From contig NW_004450277.1 in NCBI RefSeq assembly GCF_000321225.1, positions 722,559 to 786,558 on the forward strand: a DNA stretch of 64,000 nt. Reading direction: 5' to 3'. Under the pieces are notes generated by a model. The model saw nothing but the letters and a program-made list of their open reading frames with translations. It made no database searches and had not been told where the DNA came from. A program made the translations under genes and the position numbers. This DNA comes from Odobenus rosmarus divergens. Taxonomy: Eukaryota; Chordata; Mammalia; Carnivora; Odobenidae. This document shows, one piece after another, positions 56,118 to 64,000 of the stretch; within the stretch, counting starts at the first letter, position 1, and every line of letters starts with the position of its first letter.

Positions 56118-56400
56118 TTCTGTCCCGTTTCTATTGCTGCAGCACGAATCACTCCAGGATTTAGTGGCTTCACACAACTATTTTTTCCCTCGCTGTTGTG
56201 AGGCAGGAATTTGGGAAAGGAACAGCTGAGCACTTCCTGCTTTGTTGCAGGCAGATGTTGGCCAGGCCTGTGGTTATTTGAAGGTCCAATGGCTGCCTGT
56301 TGGCCAAGGACACCAACATGTGGCCTTTCCACCATGGCGGTCCAGGGCAGTCGGCCTGTTATGTTTGTTACCTGTCTGTACCCCTTCCAGTATCTCAATT
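56118..56400 (-). mobile_element. MLT1-class MaLR LTR fragment
   Basis: 'tctattgctgcagcacgaat', 'ggatttagtggcttcacaca', 'gttgtgaggcaggaatttgg', 'caggcagatgttggcc'. Reverse orientation, truncated. Confidence 0.65.
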
Positions 56401-56739
56401 TCAAGCAACCTGCTGGATGATGACTGCCTTCTATCCTTCCAGCTCATTCTCTCCGGTACTCTAAACCCTGCAATCCTTCAGTCCCAATGGGACCTCTGAT
56501 CCATGGAGCCTACCACCTTTTCCCTCATGTCCTCACTTCCCTCCTCACCGGTTAAAGGCCATGGGCATCATTATTCCCATGCACTGCACCGCCCCCCAGG
56601 TACCCCCGCCCCTCTCTGGCTAAATACCCACCGGTTGACGCCAACGCTCTGTCCCTCTGTGCTTGTTCCCCTGCAGTGGAATGTGGCTGGACAATGTAGC
56701 ATGGAAGCCGCCACGCACTGGGCTCCCCTTACTTACATG

Positions 56740-56862
56740 ATGGCACCTGGCTGGCTCAGTTGGTAGAGCATGCAACTCTTGATCTTGGGGTTATGAGTTT
56801 GAGGCCCACGTTGGGTGCAGAGATTACTTAAAAATAAAATCTTTTTTTTTTTTTTTTTAAGA
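56740..56862 (+). mobile_element. Short-type CAN-SINE
   Basis: 'ggcacctggctggctcagt', 'cttggggttatgagtttgag', 'cgttgggtgcagagattac', then an A-poor, T-run end. Confidence 0.88.
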
Positions 56863-56864
56863 GC

Positions 56865-58650
56865 TTCCCCTCCCTCCCTTCCTTTCTTTCTATCTTTCTC
56901 TCTTCCTGTATGTATGCATTTAAATTTTCTTCTGCTCTCTCTAAATCCCACTCCCTTGGGCTCCCACCATTCTACCTAAACTCTTTCCTGTCAAAGTCAC
57001 GATGCCCTCTACTTTGCTAAGTCTGCTCTCAATTCTCGGGTCTCGTCTTCCTTGACCTCTCCGCAGCATTTGAGACACACCAACAATTCTCCCTGCCTTG
57101 AAGTGTTTTCCTGACTTGGCTCTCAGGACGTCTGCCCCTGGCTGCTCCCTCTGAAGCTCCTTTGTTGATTCCTTTCCCCCTAATGCCAAATGCCCCAAGG
57201 CTCAGTCCTCCATCTTCTTCTCTCCTCTCTGTTCACTTCCTTGGAGATCTCACCCAGTCTTATGGCTTTCAAAGCTATTTCTACAATGGGGACTCCTGTA
57301 TTAGTCTACTTGGGCTGCCAGAACAAGAAACCACAGGCTGAGTGGCTTAACAATAGAAATTTATTTTGTATTTCTCCTGGTTCTGGAAGCTCAAGGTGCC
57401 AGTAGGGTTGGTTTCTGGTGAGAACTCTCTTGCTGGCTGGCTGCCTTCTCCTCATGTCCTCACATGGCCTTTCCTCTGTGCACACTCAGAGACAGAGAGA
57501 GAGCTAGGGAGAGGGAGAGAGGGAATGAGAAAGAGAGAGAGAGGGAATGCGCTCTGAGGTTTCTTCCTCTCCTTACAAGGACACCAGTCCTACTGGATTA
57601 GGGCCCCACCCTTATGGCCTCATTTAACCTTAACTACCTCCCTAAAGGTTTTATCTACAAATACAGTACATTGGGGGTTAGGGCTTCAACATAGGAATTT
57701 TGGGGAGATGTAATTCAGTCCATAACATGACAAAAGTACATCTCCTGCCTAGACTTCTCTCCTGGGCTCAGATTCATGCAGGCAACTTCTAACTAGGCAT
57801 CTCCACTTGGAGGTCTGATGGGTACCTCAAACTGAACAAGCCTCAAATGGAACTGCTGATTCCTTCCTCCTTTCCCCACCTGAAAAAGTTCTCCCATAGC
57901 CTTCCTCACCTCAGTTAGTGGCAAATGCCTTCTTTCAATTCCTCTGACCCAAAGCCTTGGAATCACCCTCAATTCCTTTCTATCTCAAAACCCCATCCCC
58001 AACCTGTTCTTCTGGGTTTACTTTCAGAATAAGCCCAGAGCCTAACTTTGATTCAAACCATAGCCATCTTTTGTCTGGATTGTGGCCGTGGCCTCTGACC
58101 TGATCGCCCTGCTTCAGCCCTCCTTCCCGTTCCATTTTTTCTATACCCCGCTGCCCATGAAATCCTGTAGAAATGCAAAGCTGGGCCTGTCCTCTGGTCA
58201 AAACCCTTCAACATCCCCCACCTCACTCAGAGCAAAAGCCAGAGTCCTGATCATGATGCACAAGGCTGTGCATGGCCCAGCCCCAGGGGAGCCTCCCTGA
58301 CATCATCTTCCCTTTGCTTGCTCAGCTCAGCCACCCTATCCACAGGCTATCCCTTCCACCCATCAGAAACGAGTCCCCTCCACAGCCTTTGCCCACCCGG
58401 TTCCCTCTGCCTTTACGCCTCCCTGCCTCACCTCTTCCCGCTGTTTGCTCAAGAACCACCTTCCCGGTGAGGCTTCCATTGACCACCTCTACGAAGCAGT
58501 ACGCCAGCACTCCTCTCTCCCTTCCCTGCCTGATTTTCTCCGCAGAGCTCATCACCATCTGACGTGCCATACATCTCTCCGTGGAACATGAGGTCGTGAA
58601 AGCGAGGACTTCGTTTTGTTCACAGGTACACCCCAGTCATAACCACTCAT
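56865..58650 (+). mobile_element. L2 LINE with RT-region remnant, split by an MLT1 LTR
   Basis: Longest L2 piece of the window. Before the LTR: 'cttgacctctccgcagcatt', 'caaggctcagtcctcc', 'ggagatctcacccagtctta', then the degraded reverse-transcriptase YxDD region ('tatttctacaatggggact'). After it: 'aggcatctccacttggagg', 'ctgatcgccctgcttcagc', 'aacccttcaacatccccc', 'ctcatcaccatctgacg'. Frames are broken throughout. Confidence 0.85.
57297..57728 (-). mobile_element. MLT1/MST-class MaLR solo LTR inserted in L2
   Basis: Begins 'tgtattagtctacttgggct', continues 'ccacaggctgagtggcttaa', 'ctcacatggcctttcctctg', 'agggccccacccttatggcc', and ends 'gtaattcagtccataaca'. Contains a GA-rich run at 57,490-57,545. 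No internal retroviral sequence. Confidence 0.85.
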
Positions 58651-58734
58651 GTTGATTGCACCCTAGGGTGTCAGCATATTTTTAAGGGCTTCACTGTATT
58701 CAGTCATTTAATCCTGACAAGAGCCCAGTGAACT

Positions 58735-58935
58735 GGGTCTATCAGTTAGCTATTACTATAATAATGTTGCATAACAAACCACCCCCGAAGTCTGTGGCTT
58801 ACAGCAACAAATATTGATTTCTCCCTCTCTCATCTGCAGTCTTTGAGGTTTGGCTGATCTCGGCTGGGCTCTGTGGGGCTTGGCTCCACGTTACATCTGT
58901 TGTGTGTTTCTTCCACTGTTCCACACCAGCCTGTT
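58735..58935 (-). mobile_element. MLT1-class LTR fragment
   Basis: 'ataatgttgcataacaaacc', 'acccccgaagtctgtggctt', 'gaggtttggctgatctcgg'. Reverse orientation. Confidence 0.75.
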
Positions 58936-59083
58936 TGATGCTGGGGCTTTGGATAGAAGCTCTAGGTTCCCTAAACAGCACAGAACATTCTCCTCCTAGC
59001 TGTTTAGCTGTCACTCAAAAGGGTTAGAGGTCATGAAAACATACAATTTAAAGTTTAGTACAAACTCAACATCAAAACACAAA

Positions 59084-59120
59084 GTCAGGTGCTAAACTGA
59101 CTGAGCCACCCAGGCGCCCC
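59084..59120 (-). mobile_element. CAN-SINE 5' stub
   Basis: Only the head in reverse ('gactgagccacccaggcgcc') remains, followed by a CTTT run. Severely 3'-truncated copy or a deletion remnant. Confidence 0.7.
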
Positions 59121-59232
59121 TCTTTCTTTCTTTTTAAACAGATGAAGAAACTAAGGCTCAGAGAGATCAAATAAGTTGTCCAAGGTTATACTACTAGTAA
59201 ATGACAGAGCTGGAATCCAACCAAGTTAGAGT
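59120..59232 (-). repeat. MIR fragment, reverse
   Basis: 'aaacagatgaagaaactaag', 'aagttgtccaaggttatact', 'agtaaatgacagagctggaa'. Confidence 0.8.
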
Positions 59233-59549
59233 CAAGTTTACAAATGTCATGGATGCCAGGCCAAGGGATTTGGACTTTCCCTGAAGGCAATGAAATGCCA
59301 CTGAAAACTCTTGAGCAAGAAAGGAACATAGTGGTTAATAAACTTTCTTCCAGTGGCAGTGTGTGTGCAGAACGTGGGGGAGAGGGAGGGGCTCCCCGAG
59401 GTAGTTACAAAACTTCAGGCCAGACTGATAAGGGACCTGGCTGGAGCAGTGTCAAGAAAAGGGGGGGAGAAACAGTAAACGTAAAAACCAAATACAAGAA
59501 GACAGAGGTGAGAGACAAACTGAAGGACATTTTAAAAACGCTTTTTCTT

Positions 59550-59788
59550 GGGGCACCTGGGTGGCTCAGTCATTAAACATCTGCCTTCGGCTCAGGTCAT
59601 GATCCCAGGGTCCTGGGATCGAGCCCCACATCGAGCCCCACATCGAGCCCCACATCGGGCTCCCTGCTCAGCGGGAAGCCTGCTTCTCCCTCTCCCACTT
59701 TTCCTGCTTGTGTTCCCTCTCTCGCTCTCTCTCTCTCTCTCTCTGTCAAATGAATGAATAAAATCTTTAAAATAAATAAATAATAAAT
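59550..59788 (+). mobile_element. Young CAN-SINE with internal triplication
   Basis: Complete young-type copy. The word atcgagccccac occurs three times in a row at about 59,618-59,654 where other copies have one. Flanked by aaaaacgctttttctt at 59,534-59,549 and 59,789-59,804 without mismatch. Confidence 0.97.
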
Positions 59789-60114
59789 AAAAACGCTTTT
59801 TCTTTATAGAGGGTTGAAATAAAAATTCATGTTTGTTACCAAAAAAAATTCAAACAAAAAAATTTGCGAACGCAGATGAAAGTGTTTAAAGTCCCCTGTT
59901 CTTCCTCTCTTCTGAGATAAGCTCCATTAATAGTGTGTGGTAAATCCTTCCCGAACTTGGTCTAAAACTATATAACCCATATACATCTACCCATTTTTAA
60001 ATGTGTTTTTAAAATATGTTCTGACCAAACTTTTGTTTCATCTCTTGCTTTTCGTTCCATAACAGTATGACAGAGCCAGTTTTCCGTGCCATTGTCATTC
60101 TTTTCAACACCTTT

Positions 60115-60325
60115 GCCACCTTTGCCACTGACAAGCTGGGTGACCCTGTACAGGTTGTTTAACCTCTCTGAATCTTGGGTGTGCTTCATTTCTGAATGGG
60201 AATAAGAAATGTCGTTGCCACACAGGGCTGTCACGAGGATTAAAAGAGCTCATACGTATAAGGCCCCTTGTATAGTGTCTGACGAATACGAAGTTCTCAA
60301 AAAATATTAGCTCTTGTTGTTCATA
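60115..60325 (+). repeat. MIR SINE, nearly complete
   Basis: 'agctgggtgaccctgtacag', 'gttgtttaacctctctgaat', 'gtcacgaggattaaaagagc', 'gtatagtgtctgacgaatac'. Confidence 0.85.
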
Positions 60326-60394
60326 GCTCCATGTTTAGCCACATGATAATTTATCTAACCAGGTCCAGGCATATGATCACTTCGTATGTTTGCA

Positions 60395-60925
60395 AAGTCA
60401 GCCACAACAATTCCAGCTTTCCTGGTACACATGACTCTTTGCAGGATGACTTTGGTGTTTTTCTCATCGAGAGATGGAGTCTATTTCCACTCTCCTTGAA
60501 TCTGAGCTGGCCATGGGACAGCTCAATAAAATGCAGTGAGAGTGATGCTCTAGCACTTCTGAGCCTAGGCCCCAAGAGGCCTTGCTGCTTTTGTTCTTTG
60601 CCTTTTGGAGGCCATCATGTGAGGAAGCCTGAGCTAGCTGCTGAAGAAGCCACATGAAAGAGAACCAAGGCACTCAAGCCAACAGGCCTGGGCAGCCGGC
60701 AGACACGTAAATGAGGCCGTACAGGGCCAGCCAGCTCACCAATGTGCTCACTGACCGCAGATGTGGGAGTAAGACCACACACAGCAGAAGAGAACTGCCC
60801 TAGCTGAGACATGTCCATACTGCCAATCCACACCAGCAGAAGCACATAAATAATTGTTGGTTTAAGCCACTCTGTGTTTGGGGTGCTTTGTTAAGCAGCA
60901 GTCGAAAGCTGATACATTTAGGTTT
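60395..60925 (+). mobile_element. MLT1-class LTR, sense
   Basis: 'ctttggtgtttttctcatcg', 'gagctggccatgggacagc', 'ggaggccatcatgtgaggaa', 'gaagaagccacatgaaagag' and the diagnostic 3' end 'tggtttaagccactctgtg' plus 'ctttgttaagcagcagtcg'. Confidence 0.8.
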
Positions 60926-60929
60926 GGTG

Positions 60930-61150
60930 CAGAGAGGATGACCCAGGTTGGAATGCAAGGTCTGTCACTGCAGGTGACCTTGGTCATGTCTCATAATCTC
61001 TCTTGGTCTCGATTTCTTCATCTGTGCAATGGGATACTTTTAGTTCCTACCTCATCAGGCTGATGGGAGGGTTAAATGAGATGATGGACATTCACTGTGA
61101 GGCACAGAGCAAGTACTTCAACCCTTAACTGTGATTATTGCTGTTGTTGT
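60930..61150 (+). repeat. MIR SINE, sense
   Basis: 'ggtgaccttggtcatgtctc', 'ttcatctgtgcaatgggata', 'gggagggttaaatgagatga', 'gaggcacagagcaagtac'. Confidence 0.8.
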
Positions 61151-61449
61151 TCGAAGGCAGTCTCGACTGAGAGTTGTAATGTGGGGTGTCAGGAAGAATA
61201 AGTGATAAAGATAACTGAGCTGGTCTTTTGGAGCCTCCATAACTGGGTGAACAGTGGAGAATGGGACATTCTTGGGACAAGAGACCTATACCAGGCTGGC
61301 CAGGGAGATGGCAGGGGTTGGGGCTCGTCCCTGTCCTGCTTAGTGTGAAGGATTGTATGTGTGTGCCTGGGTGAGCTCTCTGAATGAAGTCATAGATGGA
61401 TGCTGGAACTGGGTGGAAGAATGAAGAACTGACACTGTAGGAGGGGCTA

Positions 61450-61925
61450 AGACTGTAGGAAGGTGTGAATGCTAAGCCTTGGGCAATATCCCCACTCTTC
61501 TCACATGAATCCCAGACTCTTTACCATGGCCTGAATGCCCTGCCCACCTCTCCCACCAGATTCCCTACCCTCTCTCCCTCACTCACAGTGCTTCAGCCAC
61601 CTTGGCCTCCTTCCTCAAACTTACCCAACTCTTTCCTGCTTCAGGACCTTTGTACTCACTGCTCCCTTCTCAGAGGGAATTTCTGAACCACTCAAGCGAA
61701 AGTGCTCCCCCTTTTAGTCTTTCCCATAGCTATTTATCTTTTTCCTTCATAGCACTTATTGCTACCTGAAACTATGTTGTTTATTTATTTGTTTACCCAC
61801 GTATTATTTGTTTCTCACTTTAGAAAGTGAGTTCCACAAGGAATTGGTGTCAGTCTTGCTCATACCCCAACCCCAGCACTTAGCACTGTGTCCAGCTCAT
61901 AGCAACTGATTAATAGCTGTGAACT
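61450..61925 (+). mobile_element. L2 LINE 3' end
   Basis: 'tgcttcagccaccttggcct', 'cttcaggacctttgtactca', 'attgctacctgaaactatgt', 'aaagtgagttccacaagg', 'cccagcacttagcactgtg'. Confidence 0.85.
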
Positions 61926-61962
61926 GGATAAATGTGAACAAAGGAGCCATAACAGCTGGCTC

Positions 61963-61991
61963 AACAAACAAACAAACAAACAAACAAACAA
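61963..61991. repeat. (CAAA)n microsatellite
   Basis: Seven uninterrupted caaa units. Confidence 0.95.
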
Positions 61992-61994
61992 GAT

Positions 61995-63130
61995 CCAAGA
62001 GCCAAGCGGAACGCCAGTCATTTCCTGAAAAAGGTCTTCATGAAAACCTTGGGATCATCTTGTCGAACCTCCTCAGTCACAGGTGGGGAAACAGGCCCAG
62101 AGAAGAGGGTTGACCCACCTTCAAGCACCCAGAAAGCCATTACTGTAGATTCCCAGCCCCTGGGGTCAAATGCTGCAGACCTGTCTGGCAGATAAGCCCA
62201 GAAAACTCACAGCCACCTCCTTGCGGTCATTGCTGTCTGTCTGCAGTTGCGGCCACCCCCGTCATATAGGGAAGGAAATTGCCCCTTTGGGAGCAGAGAT
62301 GCCAGTAAGCTGACAAACTGTGAAAGGGGGGCTGGAGAGGGTGGGAAGGCCCATTCCTGGGCCAGGCAGCTATTCTGAGGCAGCTCAGGGATAATAGCTG
62401 GTACCAAAATAACCCAACCTCCTCACCCTTGTTCCAGCCCTCACACCTCTGCCCCACTAGAGGTGAGGCTAACACTTGAATTCCTCTCAGTAACACACCA
62501 GTTTTTAGCAGGGCCTGCGGAGAGGACAGTGATCATCAGACCCAGCCCTGTCCACTGGAGGCTCACGGTCTGATGGGGGAGGTGGACTAGGGACCAGTCA
62601 AGGCTGCTGAATGATGGTGCCTATGTCTGGGAAAGCTCAAGGGAGGGAAGAGCCCCAGAAGAAAGGACCCCTGAATTAATTCAATGGACATACGAAGTTA
62701 GCCAGTTCAGGGGGTGACAGTAACAGAAGTAACCGCCAGCGTGAAGGCAGGGAGGCAACACAGATAAGCTCCAGGAATAGTTGGCAGTTTTAGTAGTCAG
62801 AAGCATCAGAAATATGAGAGGGGAGAGGCACAATAGGAGGCTAGAAATGGGGGTGAGCGGGCTGTCCAATTTATCTAAGAATTTGGATGTCAAGAGAAGG
62901 ACTAAGACTATCTTCGGTGGACAAAGGAGAGCCCTGGAAGATTTTTATCCATAAGGACGCCACCATCAGGTTGGCAAGATATAAAGTGCCCTGTGGCTGC
63001 TTTGGGGAGGTTGTCTGGGCCGGGGGAGGGGGAGGAGGGGCAGACCGAAGGAAGAAAACACTTTATTCTAGATGGGCAGTTCTAAAGAAGACTCCTGTAG
63101 GACACAGGAATTGAGTCTCAGTCTCTACAG
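61995..63130. other. Intergenic DNA with a MIR3-like trace
   Basis: 62,050-62,120 resembles an old MIR-type repeat ('cacaggtggggaaacaggcc'). 62,500-62,600 has a mammalian-wide trace. The remainder is unassigned and has no coding support. Confidence 0.4.
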
Positions 63131-63261
63131 GGCTTGGATCATTACTCTCTCGACTCCGGCGCCACACCACTCCGAGGGTTCAACTTTCGTTCGTTTGTTA
63201 CGAACTCAAAGTTTGAGCAGAGCAAATGTGCTGCTGGAACCCTAACCCTAGTCGAGGGGTC

Positions 63262-63395
63262 CGAGCAAGAGACTCCATCTCCCAAAATGCTTCGCTTTAC
63301 AGCCCTGCGGGTCGCGCATGCTTCAAGAAAGGCCGGCCGGACCGGTCAGCTGGGTGAAGTGCAGGAAACATGGGGACCGCCATCTTAGCTTGGGG
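63262..63395. promoter_or_regulatory. ZNF143/NRF1/YY1-like promoter module
   Basis: In order: ACTCCATCTCCCAAAATGC at 63,272-63,290 (ZNF143/SBS-like, one mismatch to the fixed positions), cgcgcatgct at about 63,313-63,322 (NRF1-like), two ggccgg words, and CCGCCATCTT at 63,378-63,387 (YY1, good match). A CpG-rich cluster typical of a TATA-less promoter, separate from the ETS/YY1 cluster at the first exon. Confidence 0.6.
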
Positions 63396-63479
63396 CAAAC
63401 CAATTGTAAACCTATGGGAGGTTCTTCTCCACCTCGTCAGTTCTTAACAGGTACTAAAATAAAATGCCCTTAATAATTG

Positions 63480-63654
63480 CAAATCTCTTTATTATGCTTT
63501 ACATTGAGAATTTCTTCCATTTTGCCCCCCAGTTCGGAACTGCACCTGCAGGGATACAATAGCACATCCCAGCATGGCCGCACTCAGCCAGATTCCGCTG
63601 GGGGTGGAATCGGAAGCGGTCCCTCCCCGCCTCCTGGTAGGAAGGGAGTTTCCG
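63480..63654 (+). promoter_or_regulatory. CSNK2A1: CSNK2A1 proximal promoter, CpG island
   Basis: TATA-less. Tandem ETS motifs cggaag at 63,611-63,616 and ttccgcttccgg at 63,650-63,661, G/C boxes, and rising CpG density. Published human CSNK2A1 promoters are described as Ets/Sp1-driven and TATA-less, which fits. Confidence 0.65.
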
Positions 63655-63793
63655 CTTCCGGCAGTGGCGGCTGCAGCCTCGCTCTGGTCCCTGCGGCTGG
63701 CGGCCGAGCCGTGTGTCTCCTCCTCCGTCGCCGCCATATTGTCTGTGTGAGGAGAGGGGAGAGCGGCCACCGCCGCTGCCGCTTCCACCACAG
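63655..63793 (+). other. CSNK2A1: CSNK2A1 untranslated first exon
   Basis: GC-rich leader with a downstream YY1 motif (cgccgccatattg, near 63,728-63,740) ending in CAG|GTACGG at 63,793/63,794, a good splice donor. No start codon leads to a long supported frame, as expected for a 5'UTR exon. The identity rests on recall of the CSNK2A1 leader and on synteny: in human the next gene downstream of TCF15 on the same strand is CSNK2A1, some 60 kb away (about 46.5 kb here). It would encode the catalytic alpha subunit of protein kinase CK2 from exons beyond the window. The 5' edge is approximate. Confidence 0.78.
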
Positions 63794-64000
63794 GTACGGT
63801 GGGAGCCGCCAGGCGAGGTCGTTGGGTGTGGAGGTGGGCTCAGGATGGGACAACGGGGCGCGGTCTCCCCTCGCGCTCCCAGCGGAGTCCGGAGCGGCCC
63901 GTCGCCTTCCCCTGCCCCCCCCCCACACCAGCCGAGGCCCCTGCAGCCCATCGGGGAGGCCTGGGGCCACCCTTCAGGACGGGGAGTGAGGCTTCGTGGG
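63794..64000 (+). other. CSNK2A1: Start of CSNK2A1 intron 1
   Basis: Begins GTACGG and remains CpG-rich to the window edge. The 170-codon forward frame and the reverse frames of 99-150 codons over exon 1 and this region are GC-driven artefacts. Confidence 0.7.

Noticed and set aside
63238..63251. Interstitial telomere-like 'aaccctaaccctag'
   Set aside because: Only two units; expected by chance and no longer array present.
17175..63260. A CRISPR array, operon, prophage or other microbial system in the gene-poor interval
   Set aside because: All dense repeat structure is explained by mammalian interspersed repeats and microsatellites; there are no regular spacer arrays or clustered long genes.
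63477..63989. 170-codon forward frame and several reverse frames over the CSNK2A1 first exon
   Set aside because: They cross the exon 1 splice donor and lie in CpG-island 5'UTR and intron sequence.

Overview
The window is nuclear genomic DNA from a carnivoran mammal. The evidence is about nineteen tRNA-Lys-derived CAN-SINE copies, recognisable by the GGCGCCTGGGTGGCTCAG head and by A/B-box tRNA sequence. It also holds a young carnivore-type L1 3' end and many ancient mammalian repeats (MIR, L2, MLT1, hAT MITEs). The younger SINEs carry GTTAAGCGTCTGCCTTCGG and CATCGGGCTCC, and no copy has the canid-type head. I infer an arctoid caniform (bear, seal or mustelid group) rather than a dog. There is no prokaryotic-style gene density, and almost all short open frames are chance frames in repeats or GC-rich DNA.

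Only two genes are supported. The first is TCF15 (paraxis), a bHLH transcription factor of paraxial mesoderm, on the + strand. Its CpG-island promoter has three inverted CCAAT boxes and a TATA box (about 10,970-11,100). Coding exon 1 is 11,170-11,697, the intron is about 5.0 kb, and the 24-codon exon 2 is 16,694-16,768. A short 3'UTR ends at two AATAAA signals near 17,135-17,157. The predicted protein is 200 residues. The second gene starts at the right edge: a TATA-less CpG-island promoter with ETS and YY1 motifs and an untranslated first exon ending in a splice donor at 63,794. From sequence recall and the known TCF15-CSNK2A1 order on human 20p13 (same strand, tens of kb apart), I assign it to CSNK2A1, the casein kinase 2 alpha catalytic subunit. 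Its coding exons lie beyond the window.

Layout: 1-10,900 is upstream intergenic DNA with MLT1 LTRs, MIRs and a 2-kb L1 3' fragment. 10,900-17,175 is TCF15. 17,175-63,260 is intergenic and dominated by SINE, MIR, L2, L1 and MLT1 remnants. It is interrupted by a few repeat-poor blocks with clustered transcription-factor-like motifs (about 25.0-25.4, 28.7-29.2, 40.0-40.4 and 45.1-45.2 kb) that could be enhancers. 63,260-64,000 is the CSNK2A1 promoter region.

I see no new gene system. The observations most worth a second look are evolutionary or regulatory: an L1 insertion carrying a 3' transduction, a tailless SINE with perfect target-site duplications, a 96-bp segment duplicated about 1.2 kb away, a tandem octamer pair, and a separate ZNF143/NRF1/YY1-like module upstream of CSNK2A1.
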